Shown: positions 27,304 through 35,126, numbered from the stretch's first letter. The stretch is DNA of 64,000 bases from Micromonospora alfalfae (GCF_022230925.1 NZ_JAKKFH010000021.1:124001-188000), one strand, 5' to 3'. Notes: a model not told the origin generated them from the letters alone. Made by a program: numbers and translations.

Positions 27304-28311
27304 GTGGCAACCATGCCCCCTCATCGTCACGACCTGAATGCGTCTGCTCGCTCTGGTGGCCTGCGTCGCGTCGCGCACCGGGTGCTGATCCTGGTCGCCG
27401 CGGCGGCCGTCGGCGCCGGTCTGCTGACCGCGCCGGCACATGCCGCGCCCACGGTCGACGAGATCGAGGCTCAGATCGACAAGAAGTGGGAGCAGTTGGA
27501 GCCCACCATCGAGCAGTACAACAAGGTCCGGGCGCAGCTGAAGGTCAACCGGCAGAAGTCGGCGAACCTGCAGAAGAAGATCGAGCCGCTGGCACTGCAG
27601 AGCGAGCTGGCGCTCAACCGGGTGGGCGACCTCGCCTCCCGTTACTACATCTCGGGCCCGTCGCACGACATCGGCGCGCTGCTGGTCAGCGCCAAGCCGG
27701 ACACGCTCACCGAGCAGCTCACCATCCTCGACCGGCTCGCTTCGCAGGAGCGCAAGGAGGTCGAGGGTGTGCTGGCCGTGCGGGCCAAGTACGACGGCGA
27801 GAAGCAGAAGCTGGACGCGCTGATCGTCACCCAGACCCGCCAGCAGAACGAGCTGGCGGCGAAGAAGAAGCAGATCGACGGCGAGATCAAGCAGCTCGAG
27901 GCGTCGATGCCCAAGACCACTGTGGTGACCGCGGCCTGCCCGACCATCAACGGGGTGGTCAGCGCGGCGGCCCGCACCGCGATCAAGACCGCCTGCGGCA
28001 AGGTCGGCAAGCCGTACGTCTGGGGTGCCACCGGCCCGAACTCGTTCGACTGCTCGGGGCTGACCCAGTACGCCTACAAGGCGGCCGGGATCTACCTCAC
28101 CCACCACACCGGCGACCAGTGGAACGAGGGCAAGGCCATCTCGCGGGGCGATGCCCGCCCCGGCGACCTGGTCTTCTTCTTCTCCGGCCTGAGTCATGTC
28201 GGGCTGTATCTGGGTAACAACCAGATGGTGCACGCGCCACGTGCCGGTAAGCCGGTGCAGGTGTCCAGCATCACCACAATGCCCATCGCCGGGTTCCGCA
28301 GACCCGGCTGA
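27304..28311 (+). CDS. Secreted NlpC/P60 peptidoglycan endopeptidase with coiled-coil
   Basis: The 335-residue protein has a signal peptide ending near Ala-His-Ala-Ala, a long coiled-coil (about 45-200, Lys/Glu/Gln-rich) and a C-terminal NlpC/P60 domain with the nucleophile in Phe-Asp-Cys-Ser-Gly-Leu and the His of Leu-Ser-His-Val-Gly-Leu-Tyr. The architecture resembles RipA/RipC, which cut the D-Glu to diaminopimelate bond. GTG 27304 is chosen because AGGAG lies nine bases upstream; GTG 27298 and ATG 27313 are alternatives. A related gene lies 2.4 kb downstream. Confidence 0.92.
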   Translation: MATMPPHRHDLNASARSGGLRRVAHRVLILVAAAAVGAGLLTAPAHAAPTVDEIEAQIDKKWEQLEPTIEQYNKVRAQLKVNRQKSANLQKKIEPLALQSELALNRVGDLASRYYISGPSHDIGALLVSAKPDTLTEQLTILDRLASQERKEVEGVLAVRAKYDGEKQKLDALIVTQTRQQNELAAKKKQIDGEIKQLEASMPKTTVVTAACPTINGVVSAAARTAIKTACGKVGKPYVWGATGPNSFDCSGLTQYAYKAAGIYLTHHTGDQWNEGKAISRGDARPGDLVFFFSGLSHVGLYLGNNQMVHAPRAGKPVQVSSITTMPIAGFRRPG

Positions 28312-28328
28312 TCCACCTCGCGCGATAC

Positions 28329-28359
28329 GACGGCCCCCGGTCACCGACCGGGGGCCGTC
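28329..28359. terminator. Strong bidirectional hairpin
   Basis: A perfect 14-bp stem (GACGGCCCCCGGTC) with loop ACC separates the stops of the NlpC/P60 gene and the convergent amidase gene. Confidence 0.8.
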
Positions 28360-28366
28360 GTGGTTC

Positions 28367-30349
28367 TCAGCGGGGCGCGCCCACCGGGGACGGCAACAGC
28401 TGCACGTCGGCGAGGTCGACGTACATGATCCGGTGGCCGAACTGGATCTGCGCGTACCGGTTCTTGCCGCGGATCACCGTCCAGTCGCCGGGTGAGGAGC
28501 CGTCGAACGTGCTGGCCCGGTAGTACTCGCCGGCCAGTACCGCGCCGACGGCGTACCGCTGCCCGGCGGCCAGGGTGTACTGGAGCGGCGAGATCGCCTG
28601 GTAGGGCACCCCTTCCGGGTACGCGGACTGCTCCGGGTACGCCCGTCCGTAGACCGGAATGGTGGTTCGGCCGGGCTTCGGCGTGGCCACCACGCCGACT
28701 GTCCAACTGGCGGTCGGCGCGGACGCCGGGTTGTGGAACCAGGCCCGCTGCCCGAGGTACCAGATCGCCGTCCAGTCACCCTGCCGCCCGGCCAACGCGT
28801 ACGTCTGCCCGGCGGATGCCCGGGCCCCGTGGTCGGACACGGACATCGTGTTCGGGGTGCCGTCCGGACGGAGCGCGATGTCGTTCACCAGCGGCGCGTC
28901 CGCCGACGGTGCGCTGCGCAGCACCACAGCGGAGGAGCCGCGTGGCGCGCAGGGCACGCCCGCTGTGACGCAGTCGGTGAACGCCGGCTGGTTGGTGGCG
29001 TAGTCCGGGTCGATCCGGACCAGCCCGGTGGCCGGGGTGCCGGTGTCCAGTCGAGGCGCGTGCAGCAGGTCGAAGTAGTGCGTCCAGTCCCAGTACGGGC
29101 CCGGATCCCAGTGCATCCCCCGCACTGTCGAGGGAATGGTGCCGGGCACGTTGTCGTGGCCGATGATGTGCTGGCGGTCCAGCGGAATGCCGTACCGCAA
29201 CGCCAGGTGCCGGACCAGCTTCGCCGAGGTCCGGTACATCGCCTCGGTGTACCAGGTGCCCTGCGCCGCGAAGCCCTCGTGTTCCAACCCGATCGACTTC
29301 GCGTTGACGTACCAGTTGCCGGCGTGCCAACCGACATCCTTGGTCTTCACGTGCTGGGCGATGTGCCCGTCGACCGACCGCAGCGAGTAGTGCCAGCTCA
29401 CGTAGGTCGGATCCTGGACGAGTTGCAGGGTGGTGGCCCAACTCGCCTCGGTGTCGTGGATGACTATGTACTCGATCTTCTGCCGTGCGGGCCGGTCGGA
29501 GAGGTCGTGGTTGCCGTAGTCCCCGTCGCCGAACGCCTCGTAGGGCGCCGGGATCCACTCGCACGAGATGCTGCGCGGGCACTCCACCCCGTCCGGGCGG
29601 GCCAGGCGGCGCAGGCCCAGCGGGTCCAACCAGGAACGCTCGGGCCGCACCGCGCGGGCCGGCAGGCTGACCCGCTGGCCGTCGTCGGTCACCCGGGCTT
29701 CGCCCGCGCCGATGGTGGTGAAGACCTCGTCGGCGAAGGCCGCGGCGGCGTCGGCGCTGTCCGCGCCGGAGTAGCGGGCCACCGCGCCGTACCAGGCCGC
29801 CGGGTCGGTGTCCGCGCCGACCGGCGCGCCCAGATCCCTCTGGTACGCGCTCAGCAGCGCAGCCCCACCCCGGATGTTGAGACCCGCGTCGGTGCGCAGT
29901 GCCTCGGGGGTGGCGCCGGTCAGCGTGGCGGCGGCGTCGACGGTCTGCAACGCGGCGGTGGACGGCGCGGGTGCCTCGACCGGCCGGGGCGCGGGCACCA
30001 GTGCGGAACGGGAGTCGTCGCCGCGCGGGTCCTCGGCGCCGGCGTCGTGGTGGCCGCGCTCGGGGAGGGCGGCCACGTGCCGGGCATCGGTCAGGTGCAT
30101 CGGGCCGTAGCCGCCACTGGTGCTCGGTGTGCCGGCGTTGGTGTCCCAACGGGACTCCAGGTATGAGACGCCGAGCAGCACGACGGCCGGCACGCCGTAC
30201 TCGCTGGCCGCTGCGGCGTACTGCTGCTGGCGGTCGGTGGTGGGCGCGGCTGCGGCCGGGCCGGCGGAGAGTGGCACCGTGGTCGCGGCGGCTACCACAG
30301 TGGCGGCGAGCAGTGCGCGCCAGCCGGCCGACAGGGTTGGATGGTGCAT
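28367..30349 (-). CDS. Secreted two-domain amidase with N-terminal lytic-transglycosylase-like domain
   Basis: The 660-residue protein has a signal peptide (cleavage near Ala-Ala-Ala-Pro, about residue 37) and an N-terminal lysozyme-like segment with Leu-Glu-Ser-Arg-Trp-Asp. An amidase_2 domain at about 290-430 carries zinc-ligand motifs Val-Ile-His-Asp-Thr, His-Glu-Gly-Phe and Trp-Asp-Pro-Gly-Pro. The C-terminal 200 residues are beta-rich wall-binding-like repeats. It should cleave the MurNAc-L-Ala bond. GGGGG precedes the ATG. It is transcribed toward the first NlpC/P60 gene and away from the second. Confidence 0.9.
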   Translation of the reverse strand: MHHPTLSAGWRALLAATVVAAATTVPLSAGPAAAAPTTDRQQQYAAAASEYGVPAVVLLGVSYLESRWDTNAGTPSTSGGYGPMHLTDARHVAALPERGHHDAGAEDPRGDDSRSALVPAPRPVEAPAPSTAALQTVDAAATLTGATPEALRTDAGLNIRGGAALLSAYQRDLGAPVGADTDPAAWYGAVARYSGADSADAAAAFADEVFTTIGAGEARVTDDGQRVSLPARAVRPERSWLDPLGLRRLARPDGVECPRSISCEWIPAPYEAFGDGDYGNHDLSDRPARQKIEYIVIHDTEASWATTLQLVQDPTYVSWHYSLRSVDGHIAQHVKTKDVGWHAGNWYVNAKSIGLEHEGFAAQGTWYTEAMYRTSAKLVRHLALRYGIPLDRQHIIGHDNVPGTIPSTVRGMHWDPGPYWDWTHYFDLLHAPRLDTGTPATGLVRIDPDYATNQPAFTDCVTAGVPCAPRGSSAVVLRSAPSADAPLVNDIALRPDGTPNTMSVSDHGARASAGQTYALAGRQGDWTAIWYLGQRAWFHNPASAPTASWTVGVVATPKPGRTTIPVYGRAYPEQSAYPEGVPYQAISPLQYTLAAGQRYAVGAVLAGEYYRASTFDGSSPGDWTVIRGKNRYAQIQFGHRIMYVDLADVQLLPSPVGAPR

Positions 30350-30374
30350 CGAACCCCCTAGATTCTCGCGGAGT

Positions 30375-30414
30375 GAGGTCAGGTCACCATCGCGCCGTCC
30401 GGGAGGTCAGGTCA
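30375..30414 (-). promoter_or_regulatory. Direct repeats upstream of the amidase gene
   Basis: TGACCTGACCTC occurs twice on the minus strand (30414-30403 and 30386-30375), 28 bases apart. The upstream copy overlaps a -35-like TTGACC (30415-30410). A regulator that binds direct repeats would fit; identity unknown. Confidence 0.4.
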
Positions 30415-30507
30415 ATACCTTTCCATCTATCGAAGCTTGCAGAAAGAATTCTTCACACACGGTCGGTGACGTCGTCCAATCGGTACGGAGTGTCACTGCC
30501 GCACGGG

Positions 30508-30537
30508 TTGCGGATTGGTAACAGGCGTCTCTACTCT
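30508..30537 (+). promoter_or_regulatory. Promoter of the riboswitch-controlled NlpC/P60 gene
   Basis: TTGCGG (30508-30513) and TACTCT (30532-30537) are 18 bases apart. Initiation near 30544 would give a leader of about 190 bases that contains the whole c-di-AMP aptamer. The stretch 30350-30507 holds only the amidase promoter region. Confidence 0.45.
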
Positions 30538-30591
30538 GGTCATTCGTCGGGCCGACAGCAGCTCCGCCCAGCCCGGGCGGTAACGGACCGA

Positions 30592-30709
30592 CACCGCCGA
30601 GTCGTTTTCGAGCGAGCCGGGGACCCAGGTCCCTCGGGGTGAATCCGCAGCCACTGCGGTAGGGCGCCGACTTCCCGCCCGAACCCGTCAGCTAACCCGG
30701 TAGGCGGTC
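30592..30709 (+). ncRNA. c-di-AMP riboswitch (ydaO/yuaA type)
   Basis: The closing stem ACCGCC/GGCGGT encloses the conserved blocks of this class in order: GCCGAGTC, GCCGGGGACCCA, GGGGTGAATCCGCAG with its CCGCAG/CTGCGG hairpin, TAGGGCGCCGAC, and CCCGTCAGCTAACCCGGTAGGC near the 3' end. In actinobacteria this RNA controls wall hydrolase genes and represses them when c-di-AMP is high. The ribosome site GAAGGAG of the NlpC/P60 gene lies directly after it. Confidence 0.92.
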
Positions 30710-30733
30710 AGGAAGAAGGAGTACGAGACCCCG

Positions 30734-31774
30734 GTGGCACTCCATGCCCCGCGGCCGTCGTCCGACCGGTCGGCATCAGCCGGCCCGGCGTCGATCGTGC
30801 CGCGCCCACGCTGGTCCCGCTTCACCACCGCTCTCGCCGCGCTGGCGGGCATCGCCGTCGTCCTGACCGGCAGTGCCACGGCGGCCCACGCCGACCCGTC
30901 CGTCGCCGAGATCGAGCGCCAGATCGACGCCGACTGGAACAAGCTCGAACCGATCATTGAACGGCACAACGCCACTCGCACCGACCTCGCCGCGAAGCGC
31001 AAGCAGGCAGACGCCCTGGCCGCCCGGATCACTCCGCTGGAGCGCCAGGTCGACGCCGCGATGGACAAGGTCAGCGCGCTGGCCGTACGCGCCTACAAGG
31101 GTGAGAACGTCTCGACCGTCAACGCGGTGCTGGGCAGCCGGTCGCCCAGCGAGGTGGTCGGCCAGCTCGAAATGCTCGACCGCTTCGCGCACAACCAGCA
31201 GAAGGACGTACGCCAGGTGGCCGACCTGCGCGACCAGTTGGCCGCGCAGAAGGCGCCGCTGGACGAGATGGTGGCCCAGCTGACCCGCACCGAGGCTCAG
31301 CTGGCGGCGAAGAAGAAGCAGATCAACGAAGAGATCGACCGCCTGCAGAAGCTTCGCCTCAAGGTGTACGGCAACGGCGGCGGCGGTCCGCTGCGCCCGG
31401 CGCCCTGCCCGGGTAGCTATCCCGGCGGCGCCGCGGGCACCGCTGTCAAGTTCGCCTGCGCGCAGATTGGCAAGCCCTACGTCTGGGGTGCCGAGGGCCC
31501 GAACTCGTACGACTGCTCCGGGCTGATGCTGGCCGCCTGGGCGAAGGCCGGCGTGTCGCTGCCGCACAACGCCGCCGCCCAGAGCCGGGTCACCAAGAAC
31601 GTCAGCAAGGGCGACCTGCGCCCCGGCGATTTGGTCTTCTACTACAGCGACATCCACCACGTCGGCATGTACGTCGGCGGCGGCTGGGTGGTGCACGCCT
31701 CGCAGGCCGGTCAACCGGTCAAGATGAAGAAGGTCGACGACGGGCCGATCCACAGCTACGGCCGTCCCGGCTGA
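30734..31774 (+). CDS. Secreted NlpC/P60 endopeptidase under c-di-AMP riboswitch
   Basis: The 346-residue protein has an extended signal peptide (cleavage near Ala-Ala-His-Ala, about residue 52), a coiled-coil (about 60-205) and a C-terminal NlpC/P60 domain with Tyr-Asp-Cys-Ser-Gly-Leu and Ile-His-His-Val-Gly-Met-Tyr. It is clearly paralogous to 27304-28311. The GTG at 30734 follows GAAGGAG by about 12 bases, rather long. Control by the upstream riboswitch ties hydrolase production to c-di-AMP and so to osmotic state, as known for rpf and other wall hydrolases in Streptomyces. Confidence 0.93.
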   Translation: MALHAPRPSSDRSASAGPASIVPRPRWSRFTTALAALAGIAVVLTGSATAAHADPSVAEIERQIDADWNKLEPIIERHNATRTDLAAKRKQADALAARITPLERQVDAAMDKVSALAVRAYKGENVSTVNAVLGSRSPSEVVGQLEMLDRFAHNQQKDVRQVADLRDQLAAQKAPLDEMVAQLTRTEAQLAAKKKQINEEIDRLQKLRLKVYGNGGGGPLRPAPCPGSYPGGAAGTAVKFACAQIGKPYVWGAEGPNSYDCSGLMLAAWAKAGVSLPHNAAAQSRVTKNVSKGDLRPGDLVFYYSDIHHVGMYVGGGWVVHASQAGQPVKMKKVDDGPIHSYGRPG

Positions 31775-31788
31775 CCCCGGACGACCGA

Positions 31789-31820
31789 AGGGCCCGTCGC
31801 GATCTGTCGCGGCGGGCCCT
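31789..31820. terminator. Bidirectional hairpin before dcd
   Basis: A 14-bp stem with one G-U pair (AGGGCCCGTCGCGA) and loop TCTG lies between the convergent NlpC/P60 and dcd stops. Confidence 0.75.
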
Positions 31821-31833
31821 CGTCGTCGTGGTT

Positions 31834-32412
31834 CTAGCGGGTTGGCCAGGTGCGCCAGTGCTGCCAGGCGCGGCTGGGTGTCGGTCCCCGCTGGCCCTGG
31901 TAGCGCGAGCCGTAGACGACCGAGCCGTACGGGTGCTCGGCCGGCGAGGAGAGTCGGAAGATGCAGAGCTGCCCGATCTTCATGCCCGGCCAGAGGGTGA
32001 TCGGCAGGTTCGCCACGTTGGAGAGTTCCAGCGTCACGTGACCGGAGAAGCCCGGGTCGATGAAGCCGGCTGTGGAGTGCGTGAGCAGCCCGAGCCGGCC
32101 CAGGGAGCTCTTGCCCTCCAGCCGGCCGGCGAGTTGGTCACCCAGCGAGATGACCTCCAGCGTCGAGGCGAGTACGAACTCCCCCGGGTGCAGCACGAAC
32201 GGCTCACCGTCGGGGACCTCGACCGCCGAGGTCAGGTCGTCCTGCTGCATTGCCGGATCGATGTGGGTGTAGAGGTGGTTGTTGAAGACCCGGAACAGCC
32301 GGTCGAGTCGGACGTCGATGCTGGAGGGTTGGACCAGGGTGGGCTCGAACGGCTCCAAGCCCAGCGTGCCGGCCTTGATCTCGGAGACCAGGTCGCGGTC
32401 GGAGAGCAGCAT
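31834..32412 (-). CDS. dcd: dCTP deaminase
   Basis: The 192-residue protein matches Dcd along its whole length: Leu-Leu-Ser-Asp-Arg-Asp at the N-terminus, Gln-Pro-Ser-Ser-Ile-Asp-Val-Arg-Leu, Gly-Lys-Ser-Ser-Leu-Gly-Arg-Leu-Gly-Leu and Phe-Ile-Asp-Pro-Gly-Phe with the catalytic Glu in Thr-Leu-Glu-Leu-Ser-Asn. It makes dUTP (or dUMP if bifunctional) from dCTP for thymidylate synthesis; actinobacterial enzymes are often bifunctional. The natural N-terminus is at ATG 32412; the longer open frame is not coding. A LexA-like box lies in the divergent promoter region. Confidence 0.95.
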   Translation of the reverse strand: MLLSDRDLVSEIKAGTLGLEPFEPTLVQPSSIDVRLDRLFRVFNNHLYTHIDPAMQQDDLTSAVEVPDGEPFVLHPGEFVLASTLEVISLGDQLAGRLEGKSSLGRLGLLTHSTAGFIDPGFSGHVTLELSNVANLPITLWPGMKIGQLCIFRLSSPAEHPYGSVVYGSRYQGQRGPTPSRAWQHWRTWPTR

Positions 32413-32483
32413 CGGACCACCATAGCCGCGTTGCCGAAGGTGGCCGGATTCGGTGGCGGTGACCAGCGCGTCGAGGTCGCTGC

Positions 32484-32499
32484 TCGTACATTTGTTCGA
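32484..32499. promoter_or_regulatory. LexA-like (SOS) box between dcd and the PNPOx-fold gene
   Basis: TCGTAC-ATTT-GTTCGA matches the actinobacterial SOS box TCGAAC-N4-GTTCGA at 11 of 12 arm positions. It is followed at once by TAGAAT (32500-32505), a good -10 whose expected start point coincides with the ATG at 32512, so the mRNA would be leaderless. LexA repression is inferred from the match and position. Confidence 0.55.
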
Positions 32500-32511
32500 T
32501 AGAATGCCCAC

Positions 32512-33069
32512 ATGGCTTCCTGGTCCGAATTCGCCGCCGACGAGCCCCGACTCGCCGACGGGATCCGCGTTCTCCTCCAGCAATACGGGCCGGGCTTCGG
32601 CTATCTGGCCACGGTCCGTGCCGACGGCGGGCCCCGCGTCCATCCGGTCTCCCCGGTCATCACCGCCGAGGGGCTGTTCTGCTTCATCATCGACTCGCCC
32701 AAGCGCCGCGACCTCGAACGTGACGGCCGTTACGCGTTGCACTCGTTCCCCGCGGAGGAGAGCGACGACGAGGCGTACGTGGCGGGGAGCGCCCGTCCGG
32801 TGACCGATCCGGTCCGGGTGGCGCAGCTGGCGCAGACCGCCCGGGCCGAGCCGCAGGTCGACTGGCGGCTCTTCGAGTTCACGGTCGACGTGGCCATGCT
32901 CACCCGCCGCGAGCAGCACATCGCGGGCATCCCGGGCCTCGCGCCGGGTCGGCCGGCCGTTCGGGTCTGGCTCGACCCAAACGCCCCGTCGGCGGTGGCG
33001 GCGCCCGTCGCCGTCCCGCAGGCGCGTCCGACCCGCCTCAGCCGTGACGTCCAGTGCACTGCCGCCTGA
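32512..33069 (+). CDS. Pyridoxamine 5'-phosphate oxidase-fold protein
   Basis: The 185-residue protein has a split-barrel flavin-binding fold: Gly-Phe-Gly-Tyr-Leu-Ala-Thr-Val, Pro-Arg-Val-His-Pro-Val-Ser-Pro-Val, and Lys-Arg-Arg-Asp-Leu-Glu. Such proteins bind FMN, F420 or heme; the exact substrate cannot be called. The last 35 residues are Ala/Pro/Val-rich and probably disordered. The ATG lies only about seven bases downstream of the -10 element, with no ribosome site, so a leaderless mRNA is likely. Possible LexA control would connect it with DNA damage. Confidence 0.85.
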   Translation: MASWSEFAADEPRLADGIRVLLQQYGPGFGYLATVRADGGPRVHPVSPVITAEGLFCFIIDSPKRRDLERDGRYALHSFPAEESDDEAYVAGSARPVTDPVRVAQLAQTARAEPQVDWRLFEFTVDVAMLTRREQHIAGIPGLAPGRPAVRVWLDPNAPSAVAAPVAVPQARPTRLSRDVQCTAA

Positions 33070-33087
33070 CCACGGCCGGAAGATCAT

Positions 33088-33121
33088 CGGTGCCGGCTCC
33101 GTCGTAACGGAGCCGGCACCG
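33088..33121 (+). terminator. Perfect 15-bp hairpin after the PNPOx-fold gene
   Basis: CGGTGCCGGCTCCGT and its exact complement flank loop CGTA, beginning 18 bases after the stop. Confidence 0.85.
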
Positions 33122-33298
33122 GTCGTACGCACCAACCCGGCCGCCCGCGGTGATCAACTCGACTTCATGGAAATCGCGCTGTCCCAGCGCCCCGGATGCC
33201 CCGACTTCCAGAAAGCCGAGTGGATCAACCCGGACGAGGGGTACGCGGACAGCCGCGACCGGCGGGGGTGCCTGGGTGCAGAGGCTCGACGACTCGGG

Positions 33299-33304
33299 TA
33301 CAGT
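33299..33304 (+). promoter_or_regulatory. -10 element of tRNA-Gly
   Basis: TACAGT lies ten bases before the mature 5' end of the tRNA. No clear -35 is seen. Confidence 0.4.
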
Positions 33305-33314
33305 GGTGCCGCTT

Positions 33315-33385
33315 GCGGGTGTAGTTCAATGGCAGAACATCAGCTTCCCAAGCTGACAGTGCGGGTTCGATTCCCGTCACCCGCT
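33315..33385 (+). tRNA. tRNA-Gly (CCC)
   Basis: A 71-nt tRNA: acceptor GCGGGTG/CACCCGC, D-arm GTTC/GAAC, anticodon stem TCAGC/GCTGA with loop TTCCCAA (anticodon CCC) and T-arm GCGGG/CCCGT with TTCGATT. Discriminator T is followed by encoded CCA (33386-33388). Confidence 0.97.
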
Positions 33386-33391
33386 CCACTG

Positions 33392-33433
33392 CGAAGGCCC
33401 TGGTCAGGACATGAGTCCCGGTCAGGGCCTTCG
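33392..33433 (+). terminator. Hairpin after tRNA-Gly
   Basis: CGAAGGCCCTG and CAGGGCCTTCG form an 11-bp stem, with a small inner GGAC/GTCC stem, starting four bases after the encoded CCA. Confidence 0.75.
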
Positions 33434-33493
33434 ACGTTCCTGGGCACGAGGACCCGGCGGCTCAGCCACGGGAGCAGGGGCCGCGCCTCAGCT

Positions 33494-34063
33494 TCACGCT
33501 GTGGCCGCTGCGAGTCCCGTACCAGCCGACCCAGGCTGTGTGCTGCCCAGTGGAAACTCGCAGACGGTGCGCCAAGGACTGATGTCCGGTGTTCCGGCGA
33601 TGAGCCGGACCCTGTCGATGGTTGCGTTGATCGGCAGGTGCGCGGCGATGGTTTCCGCGGCGTGGCTCAGCGTGGGCTTGGCGGCGTCGTGACCGATGGT
33701 CAGGTGCGGCACCACGTCGCTGTGCGCTCCGGCATACGGGGGCGCCTCGGGAAACTGCTGCCACACCGCCGTCGTGAGCTCCCGGAACGGACGATCTGGC
33801 TGCGGAGCGAGCCAGACGACCGTGTCTCCAAACCAGCCGACGTTCGTCAGTGCGACGTCGAACCGCGGTATCCCGACAATGGTCTCGCGCAGCACCGCCA
33901 TGACCTGCTCATCGATCTGCTGCGGGGGCAGGAACGGGTAGAGGACTGTCACGTGCGCCGGCACGCCCCACCCGGCGGCCCGGTCGAGCGATGCCCGGAA
34001 CCGGCCCACCGCCTCCTCGGCCTCGGGTATCGGCACGATGAGGGCCGTTTGTGTCGGCTCCAT
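33494..34063 (-). CDS. LigT-like 2'-5' RNA ligase/phosphoesterase family protein
   Basis: The 189-residue protein has the two HxT motifs of the 2H phosphoesterase superfamily: Ala-His-Val-Thr-Val near residue 37 and Pro-His-Leu-Thr-Ile-Gly near residue 120. Family members act on 2',3'-cyclic or 2'-5' RNA bonds or on ADP-ribose derivatives; the substrate is unknown here. The ATG at 34063 is chosen over an upstream GTG that would overlap the next gene. It lies 13 bases after the S66 peptidase stop on the same strand, so the two are probably one operon. Confidence 0.87.
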   Translation of the reverse strand: MEPTQTALIVPIPEAEEAVGRFRASLDRAAGWGVPAHVTVLYPFLPPQQIDEQVMAVLRETIVGIPRFDVALTNVGWFGDTVVWLAPQPDRPFRELTTAVWQQFPEAPPYAGAHSDVVPHLTIGHDAAKPTLSHAAETIAAHLPINATIDRVRLIAGTPDISPWRTVCEFPLGSTQPGSAGTGLAAATA

Positions 34064-34076
34064 AACCTGCGGCTTC

Positions 34077-35126
34077 CTATCGGTAGTCGGCGAAGATTCG
34101 ACGTTGCACACCATCGACGGTGATCGGGCCGCCGTGGGGAATGATCCACTGTGGTTTGGTGTGGCCGAACGGGACGCCGACGCAGACGACCGCCTCGGGG
34201 TTGTAGCGGGTCACCACGTCGACGACAGTGTCGCGCTGCTGCTCGCGAAGGAGCGCCCGTTCCGCCGCGGGGGGTCGACGGGTGTGGTCGGAGACGGGCG
34301 GACGGGCGACCAGGACCGCGTCGACGGCGCTGAGGAGACCGCGTTCACCAAGTGAGCGGACGATCCAGCCAACCTCGCGGGCGGGGAGGAGTTCCTCGGA
34401 CGTCTCGATGATCAGCACCCCGCCGTGCAGGACCTCCGGGGGAAACGGGAAGCGTCCCGCCGTCAGGATCCACTGGATGACTTCCAGGCAGCCACCCCAG
34501 GTGGGGCCGGTGACTGCGCGGGACGGCCCGTACCAGCTCCACGGCTCCGTCGGTTCGCGCTCTCCGTGCGACTTCAACGCCTGCGGGTCTGCCCAGTCGA
34601 TGCCGATGTCCTCGGACTCACCCGGGTCGGTGATTTCCAGCCGTTCCCCGGTGAGCAACGCCGCTCGCAGCGAGCGCACGTGGATGTCGTCGACGGCAGG
34701 CCCGGGGCCGAGGTGAACCTGGGAGGACCCGCCGTAGAAGCTGGCGATGCCGAGGCCCCAGAGCCAGTGGTGCAGGTTGGTGTTGTCGCTGGTGCCGAGG
34801 AACGGTTTCGGGTCGGCTCGGGCCAGGTCGCCGTCCAGGTGGGGGATGACGGTGATCTGGTCCTCGCCGCCGACGACGGCGAGAATGCCGCGTACCTGGG
34901 GATCTGCGAAGGCGGCGTTGATGTCCGCCGCCCGTGCCGCCGCGCTCGCGCCCACCTGGCGGGTGGTGGGATATTCGACCGGAACGAGGCCGGTCAGGTC
35001 AGCAAGCCGTCGCATGGCCTGCTCGTGGATTCCGGGATAGGCACCGGCCGCAGCGAAGGACGGTGAGAGGACCGCGAGGTGGTCCCCCGGGCGTGCCTTC
35101 CGGGGACGAACAAGCTCATGCTTCAT
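34077..35126 (-). CDS. S66-family peptidase, MccF/LD-carboxypeptidase-like
   Basis: The 349-residue protein has the S66 fold signatures: Pro-Gly-Asp-His-Leu-Ala-Val-Leu-Ser-Pro-Ser, Val-Val-Gly-Gly-Glu-Asp, and the nucleophile in Gly-Thr-Ser-Asp-Asn-Thr. Late Val-Gly-Val-Pro-Phe-Gly-His-Thr carries the catalytic His. The Asp-Asn-Thr after the Ser and the length fit the MccF branch, which hydrolyses toxic aminoacyl-nucleotides and gives resistance to microcin C, rather than wall-recycling LdcA. This is family knowledge; substrate unproven. ATG 35126 is chosen; TTG 35138 is possible. Coupled by position to the LigT-like gene. Confidence 0.87.
   Translation of the reverse strand: MKHELVRPRKARPGDHLAVLSPSFAAAGAYPGIHEQAMRRLADLTGLVPVEYPTTRQVGASAAARAADINAAFADPQVRGILAVVGGEDQITVIPHLDGDLARADPKPFLGTSDNTNLHHWLWGLGIASFYGGSSQVHLGPGPAVDDIHVRSLRAALLTGERLEITDPGESEDIGIDWADPQALKSHGEREPTEPWSWYGPSRAVTGPTWGGCLEVIQWILTAGRFPFPPEVLHGGVLIIETSEELLPAREVGWIVRSLGERGLLSAVDAVLVARPPVSDHTRRPPAAERALLREQQRDTVVDVVTRYNPEAVVCVGVPFGHTKPQWIIPHGGPITVDGVQRRIFADYR

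Noticed and set aside
33315..33388. tRNA-Gly as a prophage or island attachment site
   Set aside because: No copy of the tRNA 3' end and no integrase gene were seen in the following 30 kb.
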